Source: Bradyrhizobium ottawaense (GTDB taxonomy: Bacteria > Pseudomonadota > Alphaproteobacteria > Rhizobiales > Xanthobacteraceae). Taken from it: a stretch of 64,000 nucleotides of DNA. This document shows positions 25,940-35,080 of the stretch, piece after piece; position 1 is the stretch's first letter, and each line of letters starts with the position of its first letter. Both the position numbers and the translations under genes were made by a program. A model generated the notes under the pieces. The model saw nothing but the letters and a program-made list of their open reading frames with translations. It had not been told where the DNA came from and searched no databases. Location: assembly GCF_002278135.3 (NCBI RefSeq), contig NZ_CP029425.2:5990001-6054000 (forward strand), in the 5' to 3' direction.

Positions 25940-27388
25940 CTAGAAGCACGATGCCATCGTCCGCAATGCCGCGCCGATCTCGTTCTCGCGCCAGGCCGCA
26001 AAACCGAGCAGCAGGCCATGATCCCGCGGCCGGTCCAGCGCAAGGCTGGACAGCGCCCGCGTTTCGACGCCCGCGGCAGCCAGTCGTTTGACTGCCGCCC
26101 GATCGGCGGTGCCGCGTTTGAGACGGGCGACGAGCTGGATGCCGCCCGCAGGCACTTCGACCGAGAGCATCTCGCCCAGATGGCGCTCCAGTCCTGCAAC
26201 GAGGTGGTCGCGGCGCGCGTGATAGAGCCGGCGCATCCGGCGCAGATGCGCGAGGAAATGCCCGTCGGCGATGAACTCGGCCAGCGCTTCCTGGATGTGG
26301 CTCGCGGCAATCAACCCGATGTGCCGCTGCGCGATTTCCAACGTGCTGACCAATGCCGACGGCACGACGAGATAGCCGAGTCGGATATCCGATGTCATCA
26401 CCTTCGAGAAGGTACCGACATAGAACACGCGGCCATGGGCATCGAGGCCTTGCAAGGCCGGCACCGGCCGGCTGTCATAGTGGAATTCGCCGTCATAATC
26501 GTCCTCCACGATCCAGGTCTTGCCGGGCCTGCACAGCCTGAGAAATTCGGTGCGGCGCGCCAGTGACATCAGCCGTCCGGTGGGATGCTGGTGCGATGGC
26601 GTCATGAAGATCAATTTCGGAGCCGCGAGACCCGGCATCCGCTGCATGCCCTCCGTGTCCAGCCTCATGCCGGTCACGCGCGCGCCGGAGGCGCGGAAAG
26701 CGGCGGCCGCGCCGGGATAGCCGGGATCCTCGACCCAGACCTCGTCGCCGGGGGAGATGAGAACTGCCGCGATCAAGGTCAGCGCGGCCTGCGCGCTCGG
26801 CAGGATCATGACCTGCTCTGCCGTGGCGCGAACGCCTCTGCTCGCGGCCAGATAATGCGCGAGCGCCTCGCGCAGGCGCGTTCGGTTGACGGGTCCGAGC
26901 TCGCGTTTGGCCGCACGCACGGCGCTGCGGCGCAGGCAGCGAGCCCAGATCTCGTTCGGAAACTCCCGCGCATCTCCAAGCCCTGGCCGCAACGGTCTGA
27001 GCGGCACCTGATAGGACATCGGCCAGTCGGTCTGCTTGAGCTGCGAGGCCCAGGGTGAAAGCCGCGGCTTGCCGGTGCGCACGCGCGCCGCAACGGCCTC
27101 CGCTCCTTGACGCCGTTCGCCGCCGTCGACGGTGACCACCGGACGGCGGCCGTGCGACGCCGCGAGATATCCCTCCGCGGCGAGCTGCTCGAACGCATAG
27201 GTGACGGTGTTGCGGGAAACGCCGAGATCGCTGGCGAGCCGGCGGCTTGAGGGGAGCGTGCGGCCTTTGCCGAGGCGGCCGGTCGCGATCAAGCCTCGGA
27301 GCTGGCTCGTCAGTTGAGCCACCAGCCCGTCGTCGCCGGCCCGCTTCAGGTCGATCAGGGCCGAGATCATATCGTCCGAAACTGGCAC
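25940..27388 (-). CDS. MocR/PdxR-type GntR regulator with aminotransferase-like domain
   Basis: A 482-aa regulator. Residues 10-80 form a GntR winged helix (LPSSRRLASDLGVSRNTVTYAFEQLAAEGYL) and residues 120-480 are a fold-type I aminotransferase domain with PLP-lysine Lys329 in YVGTFSKVM. I choose GTG 27388, with AAGGA 5 bases ahead; ATG 27370 is the alternative, and the frame is open to 27769 without support. It is divergent from an EamA transporter across 82 bases, a common pairing in which MocR activates export of an amine or vitamin B6-like compound. The spacer holds a GGTACC (27419-27424). Confidence 0.88.
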   Translation of the reverse strand: MPVSDDMISALIDLKRAGDDGLVAQLTSQLRGLIATGRLGKGRTLPSSRRLASDLGVSRNTVTYAFEQLAAEGYLAASHGRRPVVTVDGGERRQGAEAVAARVRTGKPRLSPWASQLKQTDWPMSYQVPLRPLRPGLGDAREFPNEIWARCLRRSAVRAAKRELGPVNRTRLREALAHYLAASRGVRATAEQVMILPSAQAALTLIAAVLISPGDEVWVEDPGYPGAAAAFRASGARVTGMRLDTEGMQRMPGLAAPKLIFMTPSHQHPTGRLMSLARRTEFLRLCRPGKTWIVEDDYDGEFHYDSRPVPALQGLDAHGRVFYVGTFSKVMTSDIRLGYLVVPSALVSTLEIAQRHIGLIAASHIQEALAEFIADGHFLAHLRRMRRLYHARRDHLVAGLERHLGEMLSVEVPAGGIQLVARLKRGTADRAAVKRLAAAGVETRALSSLALDRPRDHGLLLGFAAWRENEIGAALRTMASCF

Positions 27389-27470
27389 CTTGTTCCTTTC
27401 CGATCTGGCGCTTTTGTGGGTACCAGTGCGGATGCTATCGGCCGGACCGGACTGCTTCAAGGATCTTGCG

Positions 27471-28385
27471 ATGAACTCCCTGTCCCCCCGCGCGGCCGTC
27501 GGCCTGTTCCTCATCGTCGTGCTGGCCTGGGGCGTGAACTGGTCGGTGACGAAGCAATTGGTGCAGCTCGTCCCGCCGCTGTGGAGCTCGGCGATCCGGA
27601 GCTGGATCGCGCTGGCAGGATTGTTTGTCATCCTCGGACTGAGCAACAATCTCGTGATTCCGGAGCGGCGCGACGTGCCGGTGGTCCTCAGCGTCGCGCT
27701 GCTGCACATGACGCTCTTCTCCATTCTGGTCGCGGCCGGCCTGCGCTTCCTGCCCGCGAGCAAGGGCATCGTGCTCGGCTACACCACGCCGCTCTGGGTC
27801 GCGATTGCGGCACCCCTGCTCGGGAAGGACATGCTGACCGCACCCAAGCTTGCCGGCGCCCTGCTCGGACTGATCGGCCTTGCCGTGATCCTGAATCCGT
27901 CCTCAATAGACTGGGGCAATGCCAACGTCGTGCTCGGCGCCGGCATGGTCATCCTGGCCGCGATCTCGTGGGCTGCGAACATCATCTATATCCGCGCGCA
28001 TCGCTGGATCGCCTCCCCGCTCCAGCTCCTGTTTTGGCAAGTGCTCGTGGCCACGGTCGTGCTCTCGACCCTGGCGATGGTCATCGACGGGCTGCCACAT
28101 GTGGAATGGTCGTGGCGGCTGGCTATGCTGTTCCTGTACTCCGGCCTGATCGGAACCGCGCTGGCCTATTGGGCGATGTCGATGGTCAACAAGAGCATCT
28201 CGGCGCTGACGACGTCGCTTGGCACCACCGGGACGCCGCTCGTCGGTATCGCCAGTGCGGCGATCCTGCTGGGCGAGCCCCTCGACTTGAGCCTCGCCGT
28301 CGCGGCCGGATTGATCGTCACCGGCATCGGACTTGCGACGCTCGGCGACCGGCTGTTGCGCGGTCAGGCCATCGCGAGCGGTTGA
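27471..28385 (+). CDS. EamA/RhaT-family (DMT superfamily) exporter
   Basis: A 304-aa protein of about ten transmembrane helices in two EamA repeats (residues 8-140 and 155-290). The first includes VLAWGVNWSVTKQLVQLVPP and the second SWAANIIYIRAHRWIASP. ATG 27471 is preceded by AAGGA; a longer frame from 27390 lacks this and adds an unlikely leader. Such carriers export amino acids or other metabolites. It is likely controlled by the divergent MocR regulator. Its last 22 bases overlap the end of the opposing YeeE gene. Confidence 0.9.
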   Translation: MNSLSPRAAVGLFLIVVLAWGVNWSVTKQLVQLVPPLWSSAIRSWIALAGLFVILGLSNNLVIPERRDVPVVLSVALLHMTLFSILVAAGLRFLPASKGIVLGYTTPLWVAIAAPLLGKDMLTAPKLAGALLGLIGLAVILNPSSIDWGNANVVLGAGMVILAAISWAANIIYIRAHRWIASPLQLLFWQVLVATVVLSTLAMVIDGLPHVEWSWRLAMLFLYSGLIGTALAYWAMSMVNKSISALTTSLGTTGTPLVGIASAAILLGEPLDLSLAVAAGLIVTGIGLATLGDRLLRGQAIASG

Positions 28386-29422
28386 ACCCGCAGCACGCCA
28401 CGCAGACCCGCGGTCGTGCCGAGCAGGATGCCGGCGAGCGCGACGAACGAGCCCAGCGCCAGCGTCGACACGCCCGTGAGCCCCTGCCCGATCGAGCAGC
28501 CGAACGCCATCACGCCGCCGATGCCCATCAGCGCGGCGCCGCTGCCCGAGCGCAGCATGTGGCGCGGCGAGGAATAGCCTTCGAGCTTGAAGCGGCCGGT
28601 GGCGAGCGCGGTGATGAGGCTGCCGGCGAGGACGCCGGCGACCGTCGCAATGCCGAAATTGAGCGTCAGGCCGGTCGAGAGCATGGCGTATTGCAGCGCG
28701 TCCGCGATCGGCGCGATGAAGGTGAGCGAGGTCACCGGCACCGGATTGAAGTCGTCGGCACCGAGATAGCCGGTGACGAGCCAGCCCGCGGCAACGAGCA
28801 GGCCGACGATGATTCCCGCTGCGATCTGACCGGGCGAGCGGCGGAAGGCCGGATGCGCGAAGGCAAACAGGATCAGCACGACGACGAGCACGGCGGCAGC
28901 CAGCGCGCGCGAAAGAGCTTCAGCTGGGCCAAGCGTCGCCAGCAGCGACGGCAGCGAATTGGCGCTGACGGTGGTTTGCGAGGCCTGAACCAGCGCGATG
29001 CGCGCCGGTGCGATCAGACCCTTGAGGGTCATCTGCGCAGCGATGGCGAGCACGATCACGACGACGAAGGAGCGGAGATTGCCGCGGCCGAGCAGCACCA
29101 GGGCGCGCGAGCCGCAGCCGTTCGACAGCACCATGCCGTAACCAAACAGCACCCCGCCGAGGAACAGCACCGGCGCCGAGAACGTCTGCTGCAGGTAGAT
29201 CGACTTGCCCAAATCGGCCATGCCGTTGCCGGCAAGGAACTGGCTGGCGGCGATCGCGACGGCGATCGCCAGCGCATAGGTCCGCGCCAGCCGCCCGTCT
29301 CCTTGCGCGAGCCAGCCGCGCATGCTGCTCATCAGGCAGAAGCCGCTGAGCAAACCGACGGCGCCGTAGACAAGGCCGATGGCGAGGCCGGCGAAGATGA
29401 CGAGTGCTGCGGACGAATCCAT
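28364..29422 (-). CDS. YeeE/YedE-family thiosulfate or sulfur-compound transporter
   Basis: A 352-aa membrane protein with two pseudo-symmetric halves. It carries the family cysteines that relay thiosulfate in TsuA-type channels: Cys29 in SGFCLMSS, Cys103 in LSNGCGSRALV and Cys309 in MAFGCSIGQG. No separate TusA-like gene is adjacent. It overlaps the EamA gene end-to-end by 22 bases and is 2 bases downstream of the quinone-oxidoreductase-like gene, so it is probably co-transcribed with that gene. Sulfur import is known for the family, not shown here. Confidence 0.88.
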   Translation of the reverse strand: MDSSAALVIFAGLAIGLVYGAVGLLSGFCLMSSMRGWLAQGDGRLARTYALAIAVAIAASQFLAGNGMADLGKSIYLQQTFSAPVLFLGGVLFGYGMVLSNGCGSRALVLLGRGNLRSFVVVIVLAIAAQMTLKGLIAPARIALVQASQTTVSANSLPSLLATLGPAEALSRALAAAVLVVVLILFAFAHPAFRRSPGQIAAGIIVGLLVAAGWLVTGYLGADDFNPVPVTSLTFIAPIADALQYAMLSTGLTLNFGIATVAGVLAGSLITALATGRFKLEGYSSPRHMLRSGSGAALMGIGGVMAFGCSIGQGLTGVSTLALGSFVALAGILLGTTAGLRGVLRVQPLAMA

Positions 29423-29424
29423 GA

Positions 29425-30429
29425 TTACGGCTTCAGGACCACGCGATCCCGCGAAGAGCCGGCGACCGCGACATACGCCTCCTTGGCGCGCTCCAGCGGA
29501 TAGACGGCATTCGCCTTGATCGGGAACGGCTTCAGCTGGCCGCTTGCAAAGCCCGCGCCGAGATCGCGCAGCACCGCGCCAGTCGCGGCCGACGACAGGC
29601 CGAGCGTGTCGATGCCGACATAGGTGTGCTGGCCCCGGTAGAATTCGAGGATGTTGAACTGCACGATGCGGTCGATCGCGGCGATCAGGATCTGACGGCC
29701 ACGCAATGCGAGCGACTTGTGCGCGGCCTGGAAATAGGGATCTCCGACGGTATTGAAGACGATGTCGGCGCCCTTGCCGCCGGTCAATTCGCGCACGCGC
29801 GTGGCGACGTCGGTCGCGGACGCGTCGATCACCTCGATGGGGGCATTGGTGTGGCCTTCGTAAGCCTCTGCCTTGCGTACCACGCCGATGACGCGCGCGC
29901 CCTGCCAGGTCGCGATCTGCACCGCGGCCTGGCCGACCTTGCCATTGACGCCGAACACCAAAACATTCTCGCCGTTCTTCGGCACGCCCGCGCGGCGAAA
30001 ACCTTCCATCGCGGTAACGAAGGGCACGCCGATGCCGGCGGCCTCCTCCCAGGACACCGTCTTCGGCTTATCGACGACGGCGTCAGCTTCGACGACGAGA
30101 TGGGTTGCGTGAGTGCCGTCGCGGCGGATGCCGAGATCCCCGGAGGAGCCGAACACCTCGCGGCCGACCGTGCCGGCCGGCCCGTCGATCACCACGCCGG
30201 AATAGTCGCGGCCCGGCGTGCGCGGGAATACGGCATAGGGCATCAACCCGGTCGCGGCCTTCACGTCGGAGGGATTGACGGCGGCGGCCTTCACCTCGAT
30301 CAGGAGATCATTGGGGCCGCGCGTCAGCGTGTGACGCTCGACCACCGGCGCAACCGCCGCGGCGTTCTCGGCCTTGGCATTGAGGCGCACACAGCGCGCT
30401 TCGATGGTTTTGGTATCGGCTGGCGACAT
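29425..30429 (-). CDS. Zinc-independent MDR/quinone oxidoreductase-family NAD(P)-dependent dehydrogenase
   Basis: A 334-aa medium-chain dehydrogenase/reductase. The GroES-like half (about 25-130) has VKAAAVNPSDVKAATGLMP and TPGRDYSGVV. The Rossmann half has VLVFGVNGKVGQAAVQIA near residue 160. The catalytic-zinc cysteine and histidine of alcohol dehydrogenases are absent, as in quinone oxidoreductases. The ATG at 30429 directly follows an intrinsic terminator hairpin and has no ribosome site, so either the start lies further in or the message is leaderless. It is followed after 2 bases by yeeE. Confidence 0.85.
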   Translation of the reverse strand: MSPADTKTIEARCVRLNAKAENAAAVAPVVERHTLTRGPNDLLIEVKAAAVNPSDVKAATGLMPYAVFPRTPGRDYSGVVIDGPAGTVGREVFGSSGDLGIRRDGTHATHLVVEADAVVDKPKTVSWEEAAGIGVPFVTAMEGFRRAGVPKNGENVLVFGVNGKVGQAAVQIATWQGARVIGVVRKAEAYEGHTNAPIEVIDASATDVATRVRELTGGKGADIVFNTVGDPYFQAAHKSLALRGRQILIAAIDRIVQFNILEFYRGQHTYVGIDTLGLSSAATGAVLRDLGAGFASGQLKPFPIKANAVYPLERAKEAYVAVAGSSRDRVVLKP

Positions 30430-30430
30430 G

Positions 30431-30454
30431 AAAAGACCCGCGATTTCTCGCGGG
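30431..30454 (-). terminator. Rho-independent terminator after paaK
   Basis: On the minus strand CCCGCGA-GAAA-TCGCGGG (30454-30437) is a perfect 7-bp stem with a stable tetraloop, followed by TCTTTT. It lies 49 bases after the paaK stop and closes the paa operon. It is remarkable in ending one base before the start codon of the next gene. Confidence 0.8.
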
Positions 30455-30503
30455 CCTTGTCGCCTTTGGGGCCGATCAAGTCAATCGGTCAAGTCCGGTC
30501 AAA

Positions 30504-31835
30504 TCAGTCCTTGGGCCGCTTATCGTAGAGGCGTTTGGCCTTGCCCAGCGAGCGTTCCAGCGTGGCGGGCGCGACCACCTGCACTCTGGAGGTGATGCCG
30601 ATGGTGTTCTTGATGTGCGTCGAAATCCGGTCGGCATGGTCGAGAAGACCGCGGCCGTCCCAGCTTTCGGATCGCGCCTCCGCGATGATGGTCAGCTCGT
30701 CCATACGGCCTTCGCGGGTCAGTTCCAGGATGAAGTGGCCGCCGCACCAATCGGTCGCGAGCAGCACCTCCTCGATCTGGGTCGGGAACAGGTTGACGCC
30801 GCGCAGGATGATCATGTCGTCCGAGCGGCCCGTCACCTTCTCCATCCGCCGCATGCCCGGCCGCGCCGTACCCGGCAGCAGCCGCGTCAGGTCGCGGGTG
30901 CGATATCGGATCACCGGAAAGGCTTCCTTGGTGAGCGAGGTGAAGACCAACTCGCCCTTTTCCCCGTCGGGCAGCACGGCACCGGTCTCGGGATCGATCA
31001 CCTCGGGGTAGAAATGATCCTCCCAGATGTGCAAGCCATCCTTGGTCTCGATGCATTCCTGGGCGACGCCGGGGCCGATCACTTCGGACAGACCATAGAT
31101 ATCGGTCGCGTCCATGTCGAAGGCCTCTTCGATCTCACCGCGCATCGCATTGGTCCAGGGCTCGGCGCCGAAGATGCCGACCTTGAGCGAGCATTGGCGC
31201 GGGTCGAGCTTCTGACGCTTGAACTCGTCGAGGATCGCCAGCATGTAGCTCGGCGTCACCGTGATGATGTCGGGCCTGAAATCGTTGATGAGCTGCACCT
31301 GCCGCTCGGTCATGCCGCCGGAGATCGGCACCACGGTGCAGCCGAGTTTTTCGGCGCCGTAATGCACGCCAAGGCCGCCGGTGAAGAGGCCATAGCCGTA
31401 GGCGTTGTGGATGATCATGCCGGTGCGGCCGCCGGCGGCGCGGATCGAGCGCGCCATCACGTCCGACCAGGTGTCGATGTCTCCTTGCGTATACCCCACC
31501 ACGATCGGCTTGCCGGTCGTGCCGGAGGACGCATGCACGCGCACCAGCTTTTCGCGCGGCACGGCGAACATGTTGAAGGGATAGTTGTCGCGTAGATCCG
31601 TTTTCACCGTGAACGGGAATTTCGCGAGATCGGAGAGCTCGCGAAAATCGGACGGATGCACGCCGGCCTCGTCGAAGGCCTTGCGATAATGCGCCACGTT
31701 GTCATAGGCGTGCTTCAGCGACCAGGTCAGCCGCTGCTTCTGCAGCGCCATGATCTCGTCGCGCGAGGCGCGCTCATGCGCGTCCATCTCGGCGCTATAG
31801 GCGCTGCCGCCTTCCTTGAGTCTCGTCAAAGCCAT
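30504..31835 (-). CDS. paaK: Phenylacetate-CoA ligase
   Basis: A 443-aa cytosolic adenylate-forming enzyme that activates phenylacetate to phenylacetyl-CoA, first step of the paa route. The AMP-binding loop HASSGTTGKPIVVGYT is near residue 97, with YGYGLFTGGLGVHYGAEKLG and DIYGLSEVIGPGVAQEC following. The start at 31835 (MALTRLKEGG) matches the usual length; the open frame to 31898 adds 21 residues. It is the last gene of the minus-strand paa operon and is closed by a clear terminator. Confidence 0.95.
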   Translation of the reverse strand: MALTRLKEGGSAYSAEMDAHERASRDEIMALQKQRLTWSLKHAYDNVAHYRKAFDEAGVHPSDFRELSDLAKFPFTVKTDLRDNYPFNMFAVPREKLVRVHASSGTTGKPIVVGYTQGDIDTWSDVMARSIRAAGGRTGMIIHNAYGYGLFTGGLGVHYGAEKLGCTVVPISGGMTERQVQLINDFRPDIITVTPSYMLAILDEFKRQKLDPRQCSLKVGIFGAEPWTNAMRGEIEEAFDMDATDIYGLSEVIGPGVAQECIETKDGLHIWEDHFYPEVIDPETGAVLPDGEKGELVFTSLTKEAFPVIRYRTRDLTRLLPGTARPGMRRMEKVTGRSDDMIILRGVNLFPTQIEEVLLATDWCGGHFILELTREGRMDELTIIAEARSESWDGRGLLDHADRISTHIKNTIGITSRVQVVAPATLERSLGKAKRLYDKRPKD

Positions 31836-31873
31836 CTTCGCTTCCCACCATTGATTAGTTTTTTCTTGATTGA

Positions 31874-32323
31874 TTATTGGTTCTGCGTCGGCAGCCACGT
31901 GCCGGGAATGACACGCGAGTGTCCGCGGAATTCGGCGATGACGGTATCGCCTGCGGTAACTCGCACGTCATAGATGCCGGAGCGGCCGCCGCGGGTGACC
32001 TCGCACGCCTTCGCAACAAGGCGATCGCCGAGCCTGCCCGGCTTGATGAAGGTGATCTGCCCCTGCGCTGCGACCACGCGTTCGTTGTGCGAGTTGCAGG
32101 CAAAGGCGAAGGCGGAATCGGCGAGTGTGAAGATGAAGCCGCCATGGGCGATGCGCTGGCCGTTGACCATATCCGGCCGCACCGTCATCGCGAGCGTTGC
32201 ATAGCCGGGGCCAATCTCCACGATCTCCATGCCGAGCCCTTTGGAGGCATCGTCCTCCGCCCACATCGCCTCAGCGCAGGCGCGGGCAACATCCTCGGGC
32301 GACAGGGCAGCTTTGACGTTCAC
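31874..32323 (-). CDS. paaI: Phenylacetyl-CoA pathway hot-dog thioesterase PaaI
   Basis: A 149-aa hot-dog fold thioesterase. The family motif GQRIAHGGFIFTLADSAFAFACNS contains the active-site Asp, and an HGG step precedes the helix. PaaI hydrolyses ring-hydroxylated or ring-epoxide-derived phenylacetyl-CoA esters and protects the cell from dead-end CoA thioesters. It sits between paaE (101-base gap) and paaK (38-base gap) in the operon. Confidence 0.93.
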   Translation of the reverse strand: MNVKAALSPEDVARACAEAMWAEDDASKGLGMEIVEIGPGYATLAMTVRPDMVNGQRIAHGGFIFTLADSAFAFACNSHNERVVAAQGQITFIKPGRLGDRLVAKACEVTRGGRSGIYDVRVTAGDTVIAEFRGHSRVIPGTWLPTQNQ

Positions 32324-32424
32324 GCGCTTCTCCCGGCCAGATGGTTTTCCATGATGTTCTGCTGGTTGGCCAAAACTGTCAAATAATGCGACGCATTTGC
32401 ATCGCCGGCGTCTGAAGCACCTGC

Positions 32425-33507
32425 TCAGACATGGTCATAATCGACCACGACGCGCTCCGACGACGGTTTCGCCTGGCAGGTCAGGACGAACCCGGCCTTC
32501 AGCTCCCAGGGCTCCAGCGAATAGTTGATGTCCATCGGCGCCTCACCTTCGACCAGCTTGGCGCGGCAGGTCGAGCACATGCCGCCCTTGCAGGCGAAGG
32601 GCAGATCAACGCCGGCGCGTAGCGCCGCATCGAGGATCGCCTCGTCCTCGGCAACCGGAACGTCGCGGCGCTTGCCATCGATGATCAGCGAGGCGATTGC
32701 CTTCGGCGGCGCGTCGGGCGCGACCACCTTCTTCGGCCGCGGCTTGCCGCCGAACTCGGAGACGAAGCGCTCGACGTGGATACGCTCTTCCGCGATGCCG
32801 AGCTCGCGGCAGGTGGTCTCGATGTCCTCGCTCATGCCAAGAGGGCCACAGATGTAGAGATGGTCGACGCTAGCCGCCGGCACCAGCGAGCGCAGCAGCA
32901 CCCTCACCTTGTCGCCGTCGAGCCGGCCATGCAGGATCGGGATGTCCTGCTCTTCGCCGGAGATAACGTGGAAGATGGAGAGGCGGTCGATGAAGCGGTC
33001 CTTGAGCTCCTCGAGCGCCTCGAGAAACATGATGTTGTCGGTCGTGCGGTTTCCGTAGAACAGGAAGAAGCGGCTGTCCGGCTCGCGCGCGAGCACGCCC
33101 TTCACGATCGATAGGATCGGCGTGATGCCGGAGCCTGCGGCGAAACCGACATGGATGCGTGCGCTATCCGCCGGCGGGACTGCACCGAAGCGCCCGGTCG
33201 GCGTCATCACGTCGAGCTCGTCGCCGCATTTGAGATCTTCGGCCGCCCAGTTCGAAAACGCGCCACCGTCGATCTTCTTCACGGCGATACGAATCTCGCC
33301 GTCATCAGGGCCGGAACAGATCGAATAGGAGCGGCGCACCTCCTCTCCGTCGAGCGTGGTGCGGAGCGTGAGGTACTGGCCGGGCGTGAAAGCGTAATCG
33401 CCGGCGAGATCGCCGGGGATGGCGAAGGTCATCGAGACGGCGTCGGACGCCTCGCGACGAAGGTCGCTGACGGCCAGGCGATGGAAGCGCGGTGCGGCTG
33501 CTGACAT
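32425..33507 (-). CDS. paaE: Phenylacetyl-CoA epoxidase reductase component
   Basis: A 360-aa reductase that passes electrons from NADPH to the PaaAC epoxidase. An N-terminal FAD domain (YAFTPGQYLTLR, RRSYSICSGP), a NAD(P) domain (VGFAAGSGITPILSI) and a C-terminal plant-type [2Fe-2S] domain (FACKGGMCSTCRAK with a fourth Cys in LTCQAKP) follow in the standard order. The start at 33507 is 2 bases after the paaD stop; the longer frame to 33561 is rejected because it runs back into paaD. Confidence 0.95.
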   Translation of the reverse strand: MSAAAPRFHRLAVSDLRREASDAVSMTFAIPGDLAGDYAFTPGQYLTLRTTLDGEEVRRSYSICSGPDDGEIRIAVKKIDGGAFSNWAAEDLKCGDELDVMTPTGRFGAVPPADSARIHVGFAAGSGITPILSIVKGVLAREPDSRFFLFYGNRTTDNIMFLEALEELKDRFIDRLSIFHVISGEEQDIPILHGRLDGDKVRVLLRSLVPAASVDHLYICGPLGMSEDIETTCRELGIAEERIHVERFVSEFGGKPRPKKVVAPDAPPKAIASLIIDGKRRDVPVAEDEAILDAALRAGVDLPFACKGGMCSTCRAKLVEGEAPMDINYSLEPWELKAGFVLTCQAKPSSERVVVDYDHV

Positions 33508-33509
33508 GA

Positions 33510-34013
33510 TCAATGACACTTGAAATAGTCGAAGGGTTCGCGGCAGGACTTGCAGCGCCACAGCGCCTTGCAGGAGGTCGAGCCGAATTCAGACAGCAGC
33601 TCAGTGTTTTCCGAGCCGCATTGCGGGCAGCCCACCGCCTGTTCACCAAACAGCGCCCGGCGTGAGCTTGATGCCTGCGGCGGCGCGATGCCGTAGGCGC
33701 GCAGCTTTTGGCGGCCCTCCTCGCTCATCCAGTCGGTCGTCCAGGCCGGCGACAGCACGGTGCGGACTTTTGACCGGCGAAAACCGGCGCGCTCCAGCGC
33801 CAGCTCGATTTCCAGCGCGATCATGTTCATCGCCGGACAGCCGGAATAGGTCGGCGTGATCGCGACCTCGACGTGATCGCCGTCGAGGGAAACCTCGCGC
33901 AGCACGCCGAGATCGGCGATGGTCAGCACCGGAATTTCGGGATCGACCACGCTCGCCGCAGCGTCCCAGGCGCGCCGGCGCAGTTCGCTGTCACGATCGA
34001 GCAGGCTCACCAT
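33510..34013 (-). CDS. paaD: Phenylacetyl-CoA epoxidase assembly subunit PaaD
   Basis: A 167-aa MIP18/DUF59-type protein. The N-terminal part has DPEIPVLTIADLGVLREV and the TPTYSGCPAMNMI loop with its conserved cysteine. The C-terminus has two CxxC pairs (CPQCG and CKSC) that probably hold zinc. PaaD is needed for a functional PaaABCE epoxidase, probably through iron-sulfur cluster maturation. It overlaps the end of paaC by 7 bases. Confidence 0.95.
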   Translation of the reverse strand: MVSLLDRDSELRRRAWDAAASVVDPEIPVLTIADLGVLREVSLDGDHVEVAITPTYSGCPAMNMIALEIELALERAGFRRSKVRTVLSPAWTTDWMSEEGRQKLRAYGIAPPQASSSRRALFGEQAVGCPQCGSENTELLSEFGSTSCKALWRCKSCREPFDYFKCH

Positions 34014-34783
34014 GTCAGGCCCGGAAAGGTGCGCTGCATCGATTGCAGCTCGGACAGGAGATGGCCGAGATGTTCGCTGTGCCGGCCCACGCGGCCGCCT
34101 TGCTGCATCCAGTCATTCTGCGGCAATACCAGCGTGGCTTCGCTGACGACATCGGAAAGCGTCTGCAACCAGCGACCACGCAAGGTGCCGGGATCGATCG
34201 CGATACCAGCATGGATCAGCGCGCGCTCGCCGTCGTCGACGGCAAACATCTCGCCGGTGAAGGCCCAGAGATGATCGATCGCGGCTTGCGCGCGGGCATG
34301 ACTCTCATCGGTGCCGTCGCCGAGCCGGATGAGCCACTCCGAGGCGTGGCGCAAATGATAGGCGCTCTCCTTCTCCGACTTGGCGGCAATCGCTGCCAGT
34401 GTCGTGTCGCGCGAATTCATCATCGCGCGCCAGTAGAGGTCGGCGAACGCGGAATAGAAGAACTGCCGCACCAAAGTCTGGGAAAAATCGCCGTTGGGCT
34501 GCTCCACCAGCAGCAGATTGCGGTACTGCCTGACGTCGCGCAGATAAGCGAGCTTGTCCTCGTCGTTATCCCTGCCCTCGGCCTTGGCAGCGTAGGTGTA
34601 GAGTTCGCGCGCCTGACCGATCAGGTCGAGCGCGATGTTGGAGAGCGCCATATCCTCTTCCAGCATCGGCGCATGCCCGCACCATTCCGACAGCCTGTGG
34701 CCGAGGATCAGCGCATCGTCGGCGCGGCGCAGCGCGTAGAGCACCAGCGGCGTTTCGGAGACATCGATGTTGGCGACCGGCAT
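34007..34783 (-). CDS. paaC: Phenylacetyl-CoA epoxidase structural subunit PaaC
   Basis: A 258-aa ferritin-like subunit that scaffolds PaaA. Typical stretches are LGHRLSEWCGHAPMLEEDMALSNIALD and EKESAYHLRHASEWLIRLGDGT. The start ATG 34783 overlaps the paaB stop in a TGATG junction, which indicates coupled translation; an in-frame GTG one codon earlier is also possible. Confidence 0.95.
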   Translation of the reverse strand: MPVANIDVSETPLVLYALRRADDALILGHRLSEWCGHAPMLEEDMALSNIALDLIGQARELYTYAAKAEGRDNDEDKLAYLRDVRQYRNLLLVEQPNGDFSQTLVRQFFYSAFADLYWRAMMNSRDTTLAAIAAKSEKESAYHLRHASEWLIRLGDGTDESHARAQAAIDHLWAFTGEMFAVDDGERALIHAGIAIDPGTLRGRWLQTLSDVVSEATLVLPQNDWMQQGGRVGRHSEHLGHLLSELQSMQRTFPGLTW

Positions 34784-35070
34784 CACATATGTCCCACTTC
34801 TTCCGGCACCTCGTAGAACGTCGGATGCCGGTAGATCTTCGATTCCGCCGGTTCGAACATCATGGCCTTCTCGGCGGGATCGCTCGCAGTGATCGCGGTC
34901 GACGGCACGACCCAGATCGACAGGCCCTCGCCGCGGCGGGTGTAGATGTCGCGGGCGGCTTGCAGCGCCATGGTGGCATCGCTCGCATGCAGCGATCCCA
35001 CATGCTTGTGCGCGAGCCCATTGCGGCTACGAATGAAGACTTCCCACAGCGGCGTGTTCGGAGTGGCCAT
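34783..35070 (-). CDS. paaB: Phenylacetyl-CoA epoxidase subunit PaaB
   Basis: A 95-aa PaaB protein with PLWEVFIRSRNGLAHKHVGSLHA at the N-terminus and the SIWVVPSTAI segment. The start at 35070 is preceded by GGGAG; the frame extends upstream to 35277 only by crossing the end of paaA. PaaB bridges PaaAC units in the epoxidase complex. It is 10 bases downstream of paaA. Confidence 0.95.
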   Translation of the reverse strand: MATPNTPLWEVFIRSRNGLAHKHVGSLHASDATMALQAARDIYTRRGEGLSIWVVPSTAITASDPAEKAMMFEPAESKIYRHPTFYEVPEEVGHM

Positions 35071-35080
35071 GTTGATCTCC

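Noticed and set aside
27314..29503. A 729-codon plus-strand frame across the eamA and yeeE genes
   Set aside because: It overlaps two well-supported genes in another frame and has low-complexity, Arg/Asp-rich sequence typical of high-GC antisense frames.
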